Assembly: GCF_042646165.1 (NCBI RefSeq)
Contig: NZ_JBHRTC010000014.1
Source: Microbaculum marinum
GTDB taxonomy: Bacteria; Pseudomonadota; Alphaproteobacteria; Rhizobiales; Tepidamorphaceae
Length of the DNA stretch: 64,000 nt
Reading direction: 5' to 3' (one strand)
Of the stretch, positions 38,482-50,179 are shown in pieces (position 1 is the stretch's first letter; each line of letters starts with the position of its first letter). Below the pieces are notes generated by a model, which ran no database searches, was not told where the DNA came from, and worked only from the letters and a program-made list of their open reading frames with translations. The position numbers and the translations under genes are program-made.

Positions 38482-39672
38482 TCAGCCTCCGTTGACTTCG
38501 AACAGCCCGGCAGCCCCCATGCCGCCGCCGACGCACATCGTGACGACGACGCGTTTGGCGCCGCGCCGACGACCCTCGATCAGCGCATGGCCGGCGAGTC
38601 TGGCCCCCGACATGCCGTAGGGATGGCCGAGCGCGATGGCGCCGCCGTTGACGTTCAGCTTGTCCGGGTCGATGCCCAGACGGTCGCGGCAGTAGAGGAC
38701 CTGGACCGCGAAGGCCTCGTTCAGCTCCCACAGGTCGATGTCGTCGACGGTCAGGCCGTGCCGCTCGAGAAGACGCGGCACCGCGAACACCGGGCCGATG
38801 CCCATCTCGTCGGGCTCGCAGCCGGCGGTGACGAAGCCGCGGAAGGTGCCGAGCGGCTCCAGTCCGCGCTGCTCGGCCAGCTTCGAATCCATGATGACGC
38901 AGGCCGAAGCCCCGTCGGAGAGCTGGCTGGCGTTGCCGGCGGTGATCGTCTTGTCATCGCCGCGCACCGGCTTGAGGCCGGCAAGGCCCTCGGCGGTCGA
39001 CTCCGGCCGGGGACCCTCGTCCCGGTCGAGCACCGTCTCATTGTAGGAAACCTCCTTGGTCTCCTTGTCGACGACGGCCATCGTCGTCGAGATCGGCGCG
39101 ATCTCGTCGGCGAACCGTCCGCCCTGCATCGCAGCGCCGGTGCGCTTCTGGCTCTCGAGCCCGTAGGCGTCCTGCCGCTCGCGGGAGATCCCGTAGCGCT
39201 CGGCGACCACCTCCGCAGTGTCGATCATCGGCAGGTAGACTTCCGGCTTCATGTCGAGCAGCGCCTGATCGAACTGATGGAAGGTGTTGCGGTGCTCGTT
39301 CTGGACGAGGCTGATCGACTCCAGCCCGCCGCCGACGCCGACCTTCATGCCGTCGTGGATGATCGAGCGGGCGATGACCGCGATCGACTGGAGCCCCGAC
39401 GAGCACTGCCTGTCGATCGTCGACCCGGCCGTCGTCACCGGCAGGCCGGCGCGCAGCAGGGCGCGGCGGGCGACGTTGCCGCCGGTGGTGCCCTCGGGCA
39501 TGGCGCAGCCCATCACCACGTCCTCGATCTCGGCGGGATCAACCCCGGAGCGCTCGACCGCGGCGGCGATGGCATGGCCGCCGAGGGTCGGACCGTCGGT
39601 GTTGTTCAGCGCGCCGCGATAAGCCTTTCCGATGGGCGTCCTGGCAGTCGATACGATCACGGCGTCAGTCAT
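38482..39672 (-). CDS. pimB: Acetyl-CoA C-acyltransferase (thiolase) of the dicarboxylate operon
   Basis: The 396-residue thiolase has the acylated C90 in STIDRQCSSGLQ, the base H350 in GGAIALGHPYGMSGAR and the second cysteine C380 in CVGGGMG. It releases acetyl-CoA from 3-oxo-dicarboxyl-CoA in each round of beta-oxidation. It follows the CoA ligase by 36 bp and precedes the large dehydrogenase subunit, as PimB does in the pimFABCDE order. Confidence 0.88.
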   Translation of the reverse strand: MTDAVIVSTARTPIGKAYRGALNNTDGPTLGGHAIAAAVERSGVDPAEIEDVVMGCAMPEGTTGGNVARRALLRAGLPVTTAGSTIDRQCSSGLQSIAVIARSIIHDGMKVGVGGGLESISLVQNEHRNTFHQFDQALLDMKPEVYLPMIDTAEVVAERYGISRERQDAYGLESQKRTGAAMQGGRFADEIAPISTTMAVVDKETKEVSYNETVLDRDEGPRPESTAEGLAGLKPVRGDDKTITAGNASQLSDGASACVIMDSKLAEQRGLEPLGTFRGFVTAGCEPDEMGIGPVFAVPRLLERHGLTVDDIDLWELNEAFAVQVLYCRDRLGIDPDKLNVNGGAIALGHPYGMSGARLAGHALIEGRRRGAKRVVVTMCVGGGMGAAGLFEVNGG

Positions 39673-39708
39673 TCGAACTCGTCTCCTGGTGGGAATGGAA
39701 GGCCGGCG

Positions 39709-41387
39709 TCATCCGGCCGTATGGGTCGCAACCCGGCGTTTTTGGCGTTCTTCGTCGCGAAGTGCAATCTTCGAAAGCTTGCCGACCGCGGTGCGGGGCA
39801 GCGCGTCGCGGAATTCCAGCTCTCTCGGCATCTCGTGCCGGCCGATCCTGTCGGCCAGAAAATCCTGCAATTCGGCGAGCGTGAAGGACGCCGATCCGGG
39901 ACGCAACGTCACGAACGCCTTGGCGGATTCGCCGCGGTAGTCATCGGCAACGCCGATCACCAGCACTTCGGCGACGGCTGGATGCTCGTAGATCGCCTGC
40001 TCGATCACCTGCGGATAGACGTTGAAGCCGCCGGACAGGATCATGTCCTTCTTGCGGTCGACGATGAAGAAAAAGCCGTCGTCGTCCATGTAGCCGATGT
40101 CGCCAGTCAGGAAACGGCCGTCGACGAACGCCGCCGCCGTCTCCTCCGGCCTGTTCCAGTAGCCGCGGGTGACGTTCGGCCCCCTGATCCGCAACTCGCC
40201 GGTCTCCCCGGCAGGAAGCACGCGCGTGGAATCGTCCAGGGCGACGACGTCCACCTCGATGCCCGGCATCGGCACGCCGATCGAGCCCGGCTTGTCCGGT
40301 CCGTCCGCCGGCAGGTTGGTGCCGGCGGGAGACGTTTCGGTCATGCCCCAGCCGCCGAGCAGCTTCAGTCCGGTCAGGCGCCTGAACCGCCTTGCGCTTT
40401 CCACCGGCAGCGGCGCCCCGCCGGAGCCGCAGTAGCGCAGCGAGGACAGGTCGCGGTCCTCGATGCCGGGCGCGTTGGCGATCGCGATCCACATCGTCGG
40501 GACGCCGAGAAAGACCGTCGCGCGCCTCTCCTCGATGTCGCGGATGCTGGTGTCGACGTCGAAGCGCGGCCGCAGCAGGATCTCGTTGCCGGCCCTGAAC
40601 TGGCGCAGCAGGATCGTCGTCAGCGCGTAGATGTGAAACAGCGGCAGCACGCAGACGACGCGGTCCTCGCCCGGCTTCGACAGCTTCTGCGCCTCGAACC
40701 AGGTCTCGTAGATCGACGTGGCGGCGGTCAGGTTGGCGTGGGTCAGGATCGCGCCCTTGGGGCGGCCGGTGGTGCCGCCCGTGTATTGCAGCAGCGCGAT
40801 GTCGTCGGGATCGATGCGGGGCCACGCGGACGGTGGCTCGGCACCGAGCACATAGTCCGACCAGCGCACGATCGCCGGATCGTCCGGGATCGGCGCGAGA
40901 GGGACCGGCGGAGCGCCCCAGGCGGTATCCCCGCCGACGATCACCTTGTCGAGATGGCCGTCGGCAAGGAGCCGGCACGCCATCGGCAGCAATTCGCCGA
41001 GATCGGTGGTGATCAGGGTCCGGGCGCCGCTGTCGCGCAGTTTCCAGGCAAGCTCGCGTTCGGCGTCGAGCGGACTCAGCATGACAAGTCGCGCACCGGT
41101 CTTCAGACCTCCGAAGAACGCGACCGGATGCCATGGCGTGTTGGGCAGGTAGACGGCCAGGGTCGTATCGCGGCCGATCCCGTCGCGCAGCAGTGAGGCG
41201 GCCGCCTCGTCGACGAGCCGGCCGTAATCACCATAGGTGAGCGGGACGCCGCGATACTCGGTGGCGCGACGAGGGCCGTAGTCCGCGACGGCCCTGTCGA
41301 AAAGTTCAGGGATGGAGGAGGTTTGAACGGGTGCGTCCCAGCTGATGCCCGGCGGATAGGATTTCTCCCAGGCAAAGGGACGCCCGG

Positions 41388-41391
<4 letters not shown>
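39709..41391 (-). CDS. pimA: Dicarboxylate-CoA ligase (PimA-like acyl-CoA synthetase)
   Basis: A 560-residue AMP-forming ligase. The start MTGRPFAWEKSYPPGISWD is close to that of PimA, which activates C7-C14 dicarboxylates and fatty acids. Motifs are ALLQYTGGTTGRPKGAILTH (P-loop-like, about 200-220), GWGMTETSPAG, LTGDIGYMDDDGFFFIVDRKKDMI and the acceptor lysine region PRTAVGKLSKIAL. Its ATG overlaps the pimF-like stop by 4 bp, so the two are coupled. Confidence 0.88.
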
Positions 41392-43505
<2,114 letters not shown>

Positions 43506-43672
43506 TCCATACTCCCTTCGGTGTTCGCTGATCTGGAAGGCAGGCCAACCGCGATAGCGGCGGGGCCGGGACCAAAGCCATGGTTCGGGCGATACCTATA
43601 GGCGCTGCGAACCCTTCGGCAAAGGGCCGAACCGCCCGGCCTGCATCAAATCGCGCGTCCCCTCACCGAACT

Positions 43673-43711
43673 TGAATTCCGCAGTGCGAAATTCCGTTTT
43701 GCAAATTGACG
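43673..43711. promoter_or_regulatory. Candidate IclR operator between pimF and the IclR gene
   Basis: The divergent 253-bp spacer has an AT-rich block with two aattccg copies 15 bp apart (43675 and 43690) and the inverted element tgcgaaattccgttttgca. This resembles the GAAATTCC-type boxes bound by IclR proteins. It is the only such block between the two starts, so it is the best candidate for joint control. Confidence 0.4.
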
Positions 43712-43758
43712 TGGACGCTAAAAATTGCTGGTCTGGTTGTCAACGCAGGATTGAGACG

Positions 43759-44655
43759 ATGCCACCGGTGCCGCAAAAAGAGCCGACGCAGCAGGACCGC
43801 AAGTTCGTCGTCGCCCTGGCGCGCGGCCTCGACGTCCTGCGCGCCTTCCGGTCCGCCGAGGGGATGCTGGGAAACAACGAGATCGCCGAGCGGACCGGGC
43901 TGCCGAAGCCGACCGTGTCGCGGCTGACCTATACGCTGACGAGGCTGGGCTACCTGACCCACGTGCCCCGCTTCAGCAAGTACAGGCTGGCGCCCGGAGT
44001 GCTGGCCCTCGGTTATACCGCGCTCGCCCACCTGGGCATCCGGCAGGTCGCGCGGCCGTTCATGCAGGACCTGGCCAACCATGCCGACGCGTCGGTGGCG
44101 CTGGGCGCACCCGACCGGACCCGAGTGATCTATGTCGAGCACTGCTTCAGCCGGTCGGTTCTGACCGTGCGCCTCGACGTCGGGTCGCGCATCCCGATCG
44201 CCACGACGGCCGCGGGCCGTGCCCTGATCGCGGTAATGAGCGACGAACAGCGCGATGCGACCTACCGCATCCTTGCCGAGCGGGCCGGCGCCGGCTGGCC
44301 GAAAATGCTGGAGGGAATCGAGACCGCCATTGCCGGCTACGAGGCGCGCGGCTTCACGATGTCGATCGGCGACTGGCAGCCGGACGTCAACGGCGTGGCG
44401 GTCCCGATCGTCATGCCCGACGGGACGGGTATGTTCGCCTTCAATTGCGGCGCGCCGGCATTCAGCATCAGCCCCGAAAGACTACTGGAAGACATCGGGC
44501 CGAGGCTGAAGGGGATCGTCAGAAAAGTGTCCGCCATCCTGAATGGCGGGGAAAACGAACCGGGCGAAGACTTGAACGAGGCCCGGAATTACCAGGGAGG
44601 AAACGTTGTCAATACAGGTGGGGGAGGCCGCGCGGGCCGACGGTTCACGGCCTGA
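43759..44655 (+). CDS. IclR family transcriptional regulator
   Basis: A 298-residue regulator with an N-terminal winged helix (about 30-80; GNNEIAERTGLPKPTVSRLTYTLTRLGYL) and an IclR effector domain (about 95-280; VALGAPDRTRVIYVEHC, IATTAAGRALIA, GYEARGF, GVAVPI). It is divergent from the pim-type operon and leads the Liv transporter genes, overlapping livG by 50 bp. It probably senses a dicarboxylate or CoA derivative and controls both units. The ATG at 43759 was chosen because the winged helix begins shortly after. Confidence 0.9.
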   Translation: MPPVPQKEPTQQDRKFVVALARGLDVLRAFRSAEGMLGNNEIAERTGLPKPTVSRLTYTLTRLGYLTHVPRFSKYRLAPGVLALGYTALAHLGIRQVARPFMQDLANHADASVALGAPDRTRVIYVEHCFSRSVLTVRLDVGSRIPIATTAAGRALIAVMSDEQRDATYRILAERAGAGWPKMLEGIETAIAGYEARGFTMSIGDWQPDVNGVAVPIVMPDGTGMFAFNCGAPAFSISPERLLEDIGPRLKGIVRKVSAILNGGENEPGEDLNEARNYQGGNVVNTGGGGRAGRRFTA

Positions 44656-45426
44656 CCTGTCCGACAGCGGCGCGGCGCTCCTGTCGGTCGACGCCGTGGC
44701 GATCCGCTTCGGCGGCATCGTCGCGCTCGACGGCATCTCGTTCGACATCGCGCCGGGCGCGGTGCTGGGGCTGATCGGCCCAAACGGCGCCGGCAAGACC
44801 ACCCTGTTCAACTGCATCAGCCGGCTCTACACGCCCGGCGAAGGCGCGATCCGTTACCACGGCACGAACCTCCTCGCGCTCTCCGCCCACCAGATCGCGC
44901 AGATCGGCATCACGCGCACCTTCCAGAACCTCGCGCTGTTCCGGACGATGTCGGTTGCCGAGAACGTCCTGGTCGGCAGCCATCCGCGCACACGAAGCAA
45001 TTTCGTGTCCGACGCCCTGGGATTCGGCGGGATCAGGCCGCACCTGGCCGAGGAGATCGCCGAGATCCTGGACTATCTGGACCTCACACACATCGCCCAC
45101 CGCATCGTCGCCGACCTGCCGACGGGCACCCAGAAGCGCGTCGAACTGGCCCGCGCGCTCGCCGGCCGGCCGAAGCTGCTGCTGCTTGACGAACCCGCCG
45201 GCGGCCTCACCCACAGCGAGGTCGACGAACTCGGCGACCTGATCCGCGCGATCCGCGACGACCGCGGCGTCACCGTGCTGCTGGTGGAGCATCACATGGG
45301 CCTCGTCATGGCGATCTCCGACACCGTCGTCGCGCTCGACTTCGGCCGCAAGATCGCCGAGGGCACGCCGGCCCAGGTGCAGAACGACCCCGAGGTGATC
45401 AGGGCCTACCTGGGGAGCGGCAAGCG

Positions 45427-45430
<4 letters not shown>
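44606..45430 (+). CDS. livG: ABC transporter ATP-binding protein LivG type
   Basis: A 274-residue ATPase of the branched-chain amino acid/amide importer family: Walker A GLIGPNGAGKTTLFN (about 54-68), the LivG feature ITRTFQNLALFRTMSVAENVLVG, an LPTGTQKRVELARAL signature and Walker B LLLLDEPAGGL. It starts with TTG at 44606 behind a strong CAGGGAGGAAACG site, inside the end of the IclR gene; the next ATG would cut into conserved sequence. The low-efficiency start may set the dose. Confidence 0.9.
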
Positions 45431-46143
<713 letters not shown>

Positions 46144-46153
46144 GGGGCAAGGA

Positions 46154-47032
46154 ATGGAACTCTTTCTCCATCAGGTTCTCGCCGGGCTCGCGACGGGCGG
46201 CATCTACGCCTGCATGGCGCTGGCGATCGTGATGATCTACCAGGCGATCCACCACCTGAACCTCGCCCAGGGCGAGATGGCGATGTTCTCGACCTTCATC
46301 GCCTGGCAGCTGATCGAGTGGGGCCTGCCCTACTGGATCGCCTTCTTCCTGACGATCGCGATCTCCTTCGTCGCCGGCATCGTCATCGAGCGCACCGTCT
46401 TCAAGCCGCTGCACGGCGCCCCGGTGCTGGCCCACATCGTGATCTTCATTGCCCTGTTCGCGATCCTCAACAGCGCCGCCGGGTTCATCTGGGAATTCAC
46501 CATCAAGACCTTTCCCACCCCGTTCGGCTCCAGGTCGCTGCTCGGGGACGGGCTGATCAGCGCCCACCATGCCGGCATGATCGGCGTGACGCTGGTGGTC
46601 CTGGTGCTGCTGTTCCTGTTCTTCCGGCACACCCGGATCGGGCTCGCGATGCGGGCCGCCGCAGTCAACCCGGAGTCGGCGCGGCTGGTCGGCGTGCGGG
46701 TCGGCTGGATGATCGCGCTCGGCTGGGGAATGGCGGCTGCGATCGGCGCGGTCGCCGGCATGCTGATCGCCCCGGTGGTGTTCCTGGAGCCCAACATGAT
46801 GCTGTCGATCCTGCTCTACGGCTTCGCAGGCGCCGTGGTCGGCGGCCTGACCAGCCCGGGTGGCGCGGTGGTAGGCGGCTTCACGGTGGGCGTGATCGAG
46901 AACCTGGCCGGCACCTTCATCCCCTATGTCGGGCAGGAGCTGAAGCTGACCATCGCGCTGGCGCTCATCGTCGTCGTGCTGATGTTCAAGCCGACCGGCC
47001 TGTTCGGCACGCGGCTGGTAACGAGGGTCTGA
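46154..47032 (+). CDS. livH: ABC transporter permease LivH type
   Basis: A 292-residue membrane protein with about eight hydrophobic segments. It carries LivH signatures: GLATGGIYACMALAIVMIYQAIHHLNLAQGEM near the N-terminus, RAAAVNPESARLVGV (coupling loop) and GAVVGGLTSPGGAVVGGF near the C-terminus. It pairs with LivM to form the channel. Confidence 0.92.
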   Translation: MELFLHQVLAGLATGGIYACMALAIVMIYQAIHHLNLAQGEMAMFSTFIAWQLIEWGLPYWIAFFLTIAISFVAGIVIERTVFKPLHGAPVLAHIVIFIALFAILNSAAGFIWEFTIKTFPTPFGSRSLLGDGLISAHHAGMIGVTLVVLVLLFLFFRHTRIGLAMRAAAVNPESARLVGVRVGWMIALGWGMAAAIGAVAGMLIAPVVFLEPNMMLSILLYGFAGAVVGGLTSPGGAVVGGFTVGVIENLAGTFIPYVGQELKLTIALALIVVVLMFKPTGLFGTRLVTRV

Positions 47033-47035
47033 GCG

Positions 47036-48073
47036 ATGGATCGCAGCGTCGCTTCGGAAACTCCCGCGAAAGCGGCCCCTCCGGACCGGGCCGAGACTTC
47101 GAACGCCGACCTGGGCATTCCGGCGGCGTGGAACAGGGCGGCGCTCGTCCTCGGCCTGCTGATCGCCGTCGCGCTGCCCTTCGTGGTGAAGAACTTCATG
47201 ATCTTCCAGCTCACCACGGTGATGATCTACGCGATCGCAATCCTCGGGCTGAACCTGCTGACCGGGTTCAACGGCCAGTTCTCGCTCGGCCATTCGACCT
47301 TCGTGGCGATCGGCGCCTATACTACCGCGATCCTGATGGAGTTCGCGGGGGTGCCGTTCTACTGGACGGTCCCGGCCGCCGGCATGGTCTGTTTCGCGTT
47401 CGGGTTCCTGTTCGGCTTCCCGGCGCTGCGGCTGGAGAGCATCTACCTGGCGCTCGCGACCTTCGCGCTGGCGGTGGCGACCCCGCAGATCCTCAAGTCC
47501 ACCCCGCTGGCGCCCTGGACCGGCGGGGTCCAGGGGATGGTGATCCTGAAGCCGGAGGCGCCGTTCGGCCTGCCGCTGAACGCCGACCAGTGGATGTATT
47601 TCGTGACGCTCGGGATCGGGCTGGCGCTCGCCGTCGCGGCGGTGAACCTGATCAACAGCCGCAGCGGACGCGCGATGAAGGCGATCCGCGACAACCCGAT
47701 CGCGGCGCGGGCGATGGGCATCAACATCTCCCTCTACAAGACGACGGCGTTCGGCGTCAGTGCCCTCTACGCCGGCATCGCCGGCTCGCTAAGCGCCGTC
47801 GTGGTCCAGTTCGTGGCGCCCGACAGTTTCACCTTCGTGCTGGCCATCGGGCTGTTCGTCGGCCTGGTGATCGGCGGCGTCGGATCGATCCCCGGCGCGA
47901 TCTTCGGAGGCCTGTTCCTGGTCTTCGTGCCCAACATCGCCGAGGAGGTCTCCAAGGGCCTCGCAGGCGCTGTCTACGGCGTCATCCTGATCCTGGTGAT
48001 CTACCTGATGCCGAGCGGCGCGGCCGGGCTCGTCCGCCTGGCCGCGCTGAAGGTTGCAGCATGGCGCCGCTGA
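47036..48073 (+). CDS. livM: ABC transporter permease LivM type
   Basis: A 345-residue permease with a soluble N-terminal extension of about 35 residues, then hydrophobic segments containing LGLNLLTGFNGQFSLGHSTFVAIGAYT, the coupling loop MKAIRDNPIAARAMGIN and VVGG-like GGVGSIPGAIFGGL. It lies 3 bp after livH. Confidence 0.92.
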   Translation: MDRSVASETPAKAAPPDRAETSNADLGIPAAWNRAALVLGLLIAVALPFVVKNFMIFQLTTVMIYAIAILGLNLLTGFNGQFSLGHSTFVAIGAYTTAILMEFAGVPFYWTVPAAGMVCFAFGFLFGFPALRLESIYLALATFALAVATPQILKSTPLAPWTGGVQGMVILKPEAPFGLPLNADQWMYFVTLGIGLALAVAAVNLINSRSGRAMKAIRDNPIAARAMGINISLYKTTAFGVSALYAGIAGSLSAVVVQFVAPDSFTFVLAIGLFVGLVIGGVGSIPGAIFGGLFLVFVPNIAEEVSKGLAGAVYGVILILVIYLMPSGAAGLVRLAALKVAAWRR

Positions 48074-48097
48074 GGCGCCTCAACTGGGGAGGAAAGA

Positions 48098-49315
48098 ATG
48101 ACGATAGGCAAACATGCAGCCCTGGCCGGATTTGCCGCCGGCCTCGCCCTGGCCGCCTCGGCGGCCGGCGCCCAGACCTACGATCCCGGCGCCACCGACA
48201 CGTCCATCAAGATCGGCAACATCAACCCCTACAGCGGACCGGCCTCGGCCTACGGCCAGATCGGCAAGACCATCGGCGCCTATTTCGACAAGGTGAACAA
48301 GGAAGGCGGCGTCAACGGCCGCACCATCGAGTTCATCTCCTATGACGACGGCTACAGCCCCCCGAAGGCCGTCGAGCAGGCGCGCAAGCTGGTGGAGAGC
48401 GACGAGGTGCTGTTGATCTTCCAGAGCCTCGGCACACCGTCGAACACTGCCATCCAGAAGTACATGAACGCCAAGAAGGTGCCGCAGCTGTTCGTCGCCA
48501 CCGGCGCCACCAAGTGGGGCGATCCGGAGAACTTCCCCTGGACCATGGGCTGGCAGCCGAACTACCAGAGCGAGGGCCGCATCTACGCCCAGTACATCCT
48601 GGAGAACCATCCCGACGCCAAGGTCGCCGTGCTCTACCAGAACGACGACTACGGCAAGGACGTGCTCGAGGGGCTGAAGGACGGGCTCGGCGACAAGGGC
48701 GGCATGATCATCGCCGAGGCGCCGTACGAGACCTCCGACCCGACGGTCGATTCCCAGATCATCAACCTGAAGTCCTCCGGCGCCGACCTGTTCGTCAACA
48801 TCGCCACGCCCAAGTTCGCCGCCCAGGCGATCAAGAAGGTGGCGGAACTCGACTGGCATCCGGTGCAGATCGTCAACAACGTCTCGCAGTCCGTCGGCAG
48901 CGTCCTCAAGCCCGCCGGCCTGGACAATTCCACCGGGGTCCTGTCGACCGCCTACACCAAGGATCCGACCGACCCGCAGTGGGCCGACGATGCCGCCTAC
49001 AAGGAGTGGGAGGCCTTCATGGACGAGTACTATCCCGACGGCGACAAGACCTCGAGCTTCACGGTCTACGGCTACACCGTCGCCCAGACCCTGATGAAGG
49101 TCCTCGAACAGGCCGGCGACGAGCTGACCCGCGAGAACATCATGAGGCAGGCGGCGAACCTGAAGGACGTCGAGCTCGGCATGCTGCTGCCCGGCATCGT
49201 CATCAACACTTCCGAGACGGACTTCTTCCCGATCGAGCAGATGCAGATGATGAAGTTCAACGGCGAGCGCTGGGAGATGTTCGGCGACGTCATAGACGGC
49301 GCGGTCGGCAGTTAG
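48098..49315 (+). CDS. livK: Branched-chain amino acid/dicarboxylate-type ABC substrate-binding protein
   Basis: A 405-residue periplasmic binding protein with a signal peptide (AALAGFAAGLALAASAAGAQ, cleavage near residue 26) and a type I periplasmic-binding fold: IKIGNINPYSGPASAYGQIG, GRTIEFISYDDGYSPPKAVEQARKL, VAVLYQNDDYGKDVLEGLKDGLG. In Rhodopseudomonas a Liv-like importer lies beside the pim genes, which suggests dicarboxylates or related acids as ligand; this is inference from context. It is the last gene before a strong terminator. Confidence 0.88.
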   Translation: MTIGKHAALAGFAAGLALAASAAGAQTYDPGATDTSIKIGNINPYSGPASAYGQIGKTIGAYFDKVNKEGGVNGRTIEFISYDDGYSPPKAVEQARKLVESDEVLLIFQSLGTPSNTAIQKYMNAKKVPQLFVATGATKWGDPENFPWTMGWQPNYQSEGRIYAQYILENHPDAKVAVLYQNDDYGKDVLEGLKDGLGDKGGMIIAEAPYETSDPTVDSQIINLKSSGADLFVNIATPKFAAQAIKKVAELDWHPVQIVNNVSQSVGSVLKPAGLDNSTGVLSTAYTKDPTDPQWADDAAYKEWEAFMDEYYPDGDKTSSFTVYGYTVAQTLMKVLEQAGDELTRENIMRQAANLKDVELGMLLPGIVINTSETDFFPIEQMQMMKFNGERWEMFGDVIDGAVGS

Positions 49316-49345
49316 CAGCGCAGGCAGGCGACCCCGCGACCATTG

Positions 49346-49377
49346 GCCCCCGGCAGACGTTGCCGGGGGCGTTTTTC
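49346..49377 (+). terminator. Rho-independent terminator of the IclR-liv operon
   Basis: gcccccggca-gacgt-tgccgggggc gives a 10-bp GC stem with a five-base loop, followed by GTTTTT. It lies 30 bp beyond the binding-protein stop and ends the rightward operon. Confidence 0.93.
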
Positions 49378-49447
49378 CATGTGGCGCCGGGACGCCGCTG
49401 CTGTAGCCTCAGCATCGATCACGACCGCATCGGAAGGAATGCCGCCC

Positions 49448-49828
49448 ATGAAGATCCTCAGCCCCAAGACCGTGGCCGCGCCGGGCGGTCCCTATGTCCA
49501 CGGCATGATCATCGATCCCGGCAGGACCTGGCTGTCGGTGTCCGGGCAGGTCGGAACGAAGCCGGACGGCAGCGTCGCCGAGGGAATCGTCGAGCAGACG
49601 CGCACCGCCTGGACCAACCTGACCGAAATCCTGAAGGAGGGCGGCATGGAGATCCGCGACATCGTCAAGGTGACCTCGTTCCTGACGTCAGCCGATTTCA
49701 TCGGCGACTACGGCAGGACGAGGGCGGAGTTCCTCGGCGACTTCCGGCCGACCTCGACACTGCTCGTCGTGGCGGGACTGGCGAGTCCGGAGTTTCTGGT
49801 AGAGGTCGAGGTCCTCGCCGCCCGGTAA
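49448..49828 (+). CDS. RidA family protein (YjgF/YER057c/UK114)
   Basis: A 126-residue RidA-fold protein: GGPYVHGMIIDPGRTWLSVSGQVG, WTNLTEILKEGGMEIRDIVKVTSFLT and PTSTLLVVAGLASPEFLVEVEVLA. Members deaminate reactive enamine/imine intermediates or act in catabolic pathways as isomerases or hydrolases. The ATG at 49448 lies 8 bases behind GGAAGGA; an in-frame ATG at 49439 abuts that site too closely. The C-terminal EVEVLAAR fits the family; the position of the usual arginine was not resolved. Confidence 0.85.
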   Translation: MKILSPKTVAAPGGPYVHGMIIDPGRTWLSVSGQVGTKPDGSVAEGIVEQTRTAWTNLTEILKEGGMEIRDIVKVTSFLTSADFIGDYGRTRAEFLGDFRPTSTLLVVAGLASPEFLVEVEVLAAR

Positions 49829-49854
49829 CCGGGCCGACAGTGCGGAGCGACGCC

Positions 49855-50055
49855 ATGCGCTGCGGTTTCATCGGCCGCGGCCATCTCGGCGGCCATCAGT
49901 TCGGTGTCCCCCTCGATCTGGCCGGCATGACTTCGCAGACCTTCATCCGGGCGCGGGAGGTCTATGGCGGCGGGGCCTGGTCGACGCGGGTGGTGAAGCT
50001 GCTGGCGGATGCACGGGGCACCGACCTGCGCGCGCCGGGCTTCCGGAACGGTTGA
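49855..50055 (+). pseudogene. Remnant of an NAD-dependent 3-hydroxyisobutyrate dehydrogenase-type gene
   Basis: This 66-codon frame joins the extreme N-terminus of the family (MRCGFIGRGHLG, the Rossmann loop start) directly to its extreme C-terminus (FGVPLDLAGMTSQTFIRARE, AWSTRVVKLLADARGTDLRA). About 230 central residues are missing, including the rest of the NAD domain and the catalytic lysine. The join lies in ggccatctcggcggccatca, where a ggccatc repeat could have mediated the deletion. The product cannot be an active dehydrogenase. Confidence 0.78.
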
Positions 50056-50179
50056 ACAGGGCGGCGCGCCGCCTTTGTTGCAGCATTCCGATGCGTGAAA
50101 TACCTGCCCGAGGTTTCGCGGCACGGCAGGTTCCATGCTAGATCCCGTATCGGGATTGTTTTTGACGGAACATTCGGAA

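Noticed and set aside
49343..49447. A longer RidA protein starting at 49343
   Set aside because: The extension would overlap the terminator at 49346-49377 and has no similarity to the family; the ATG at 49448 has a good ribosome site.
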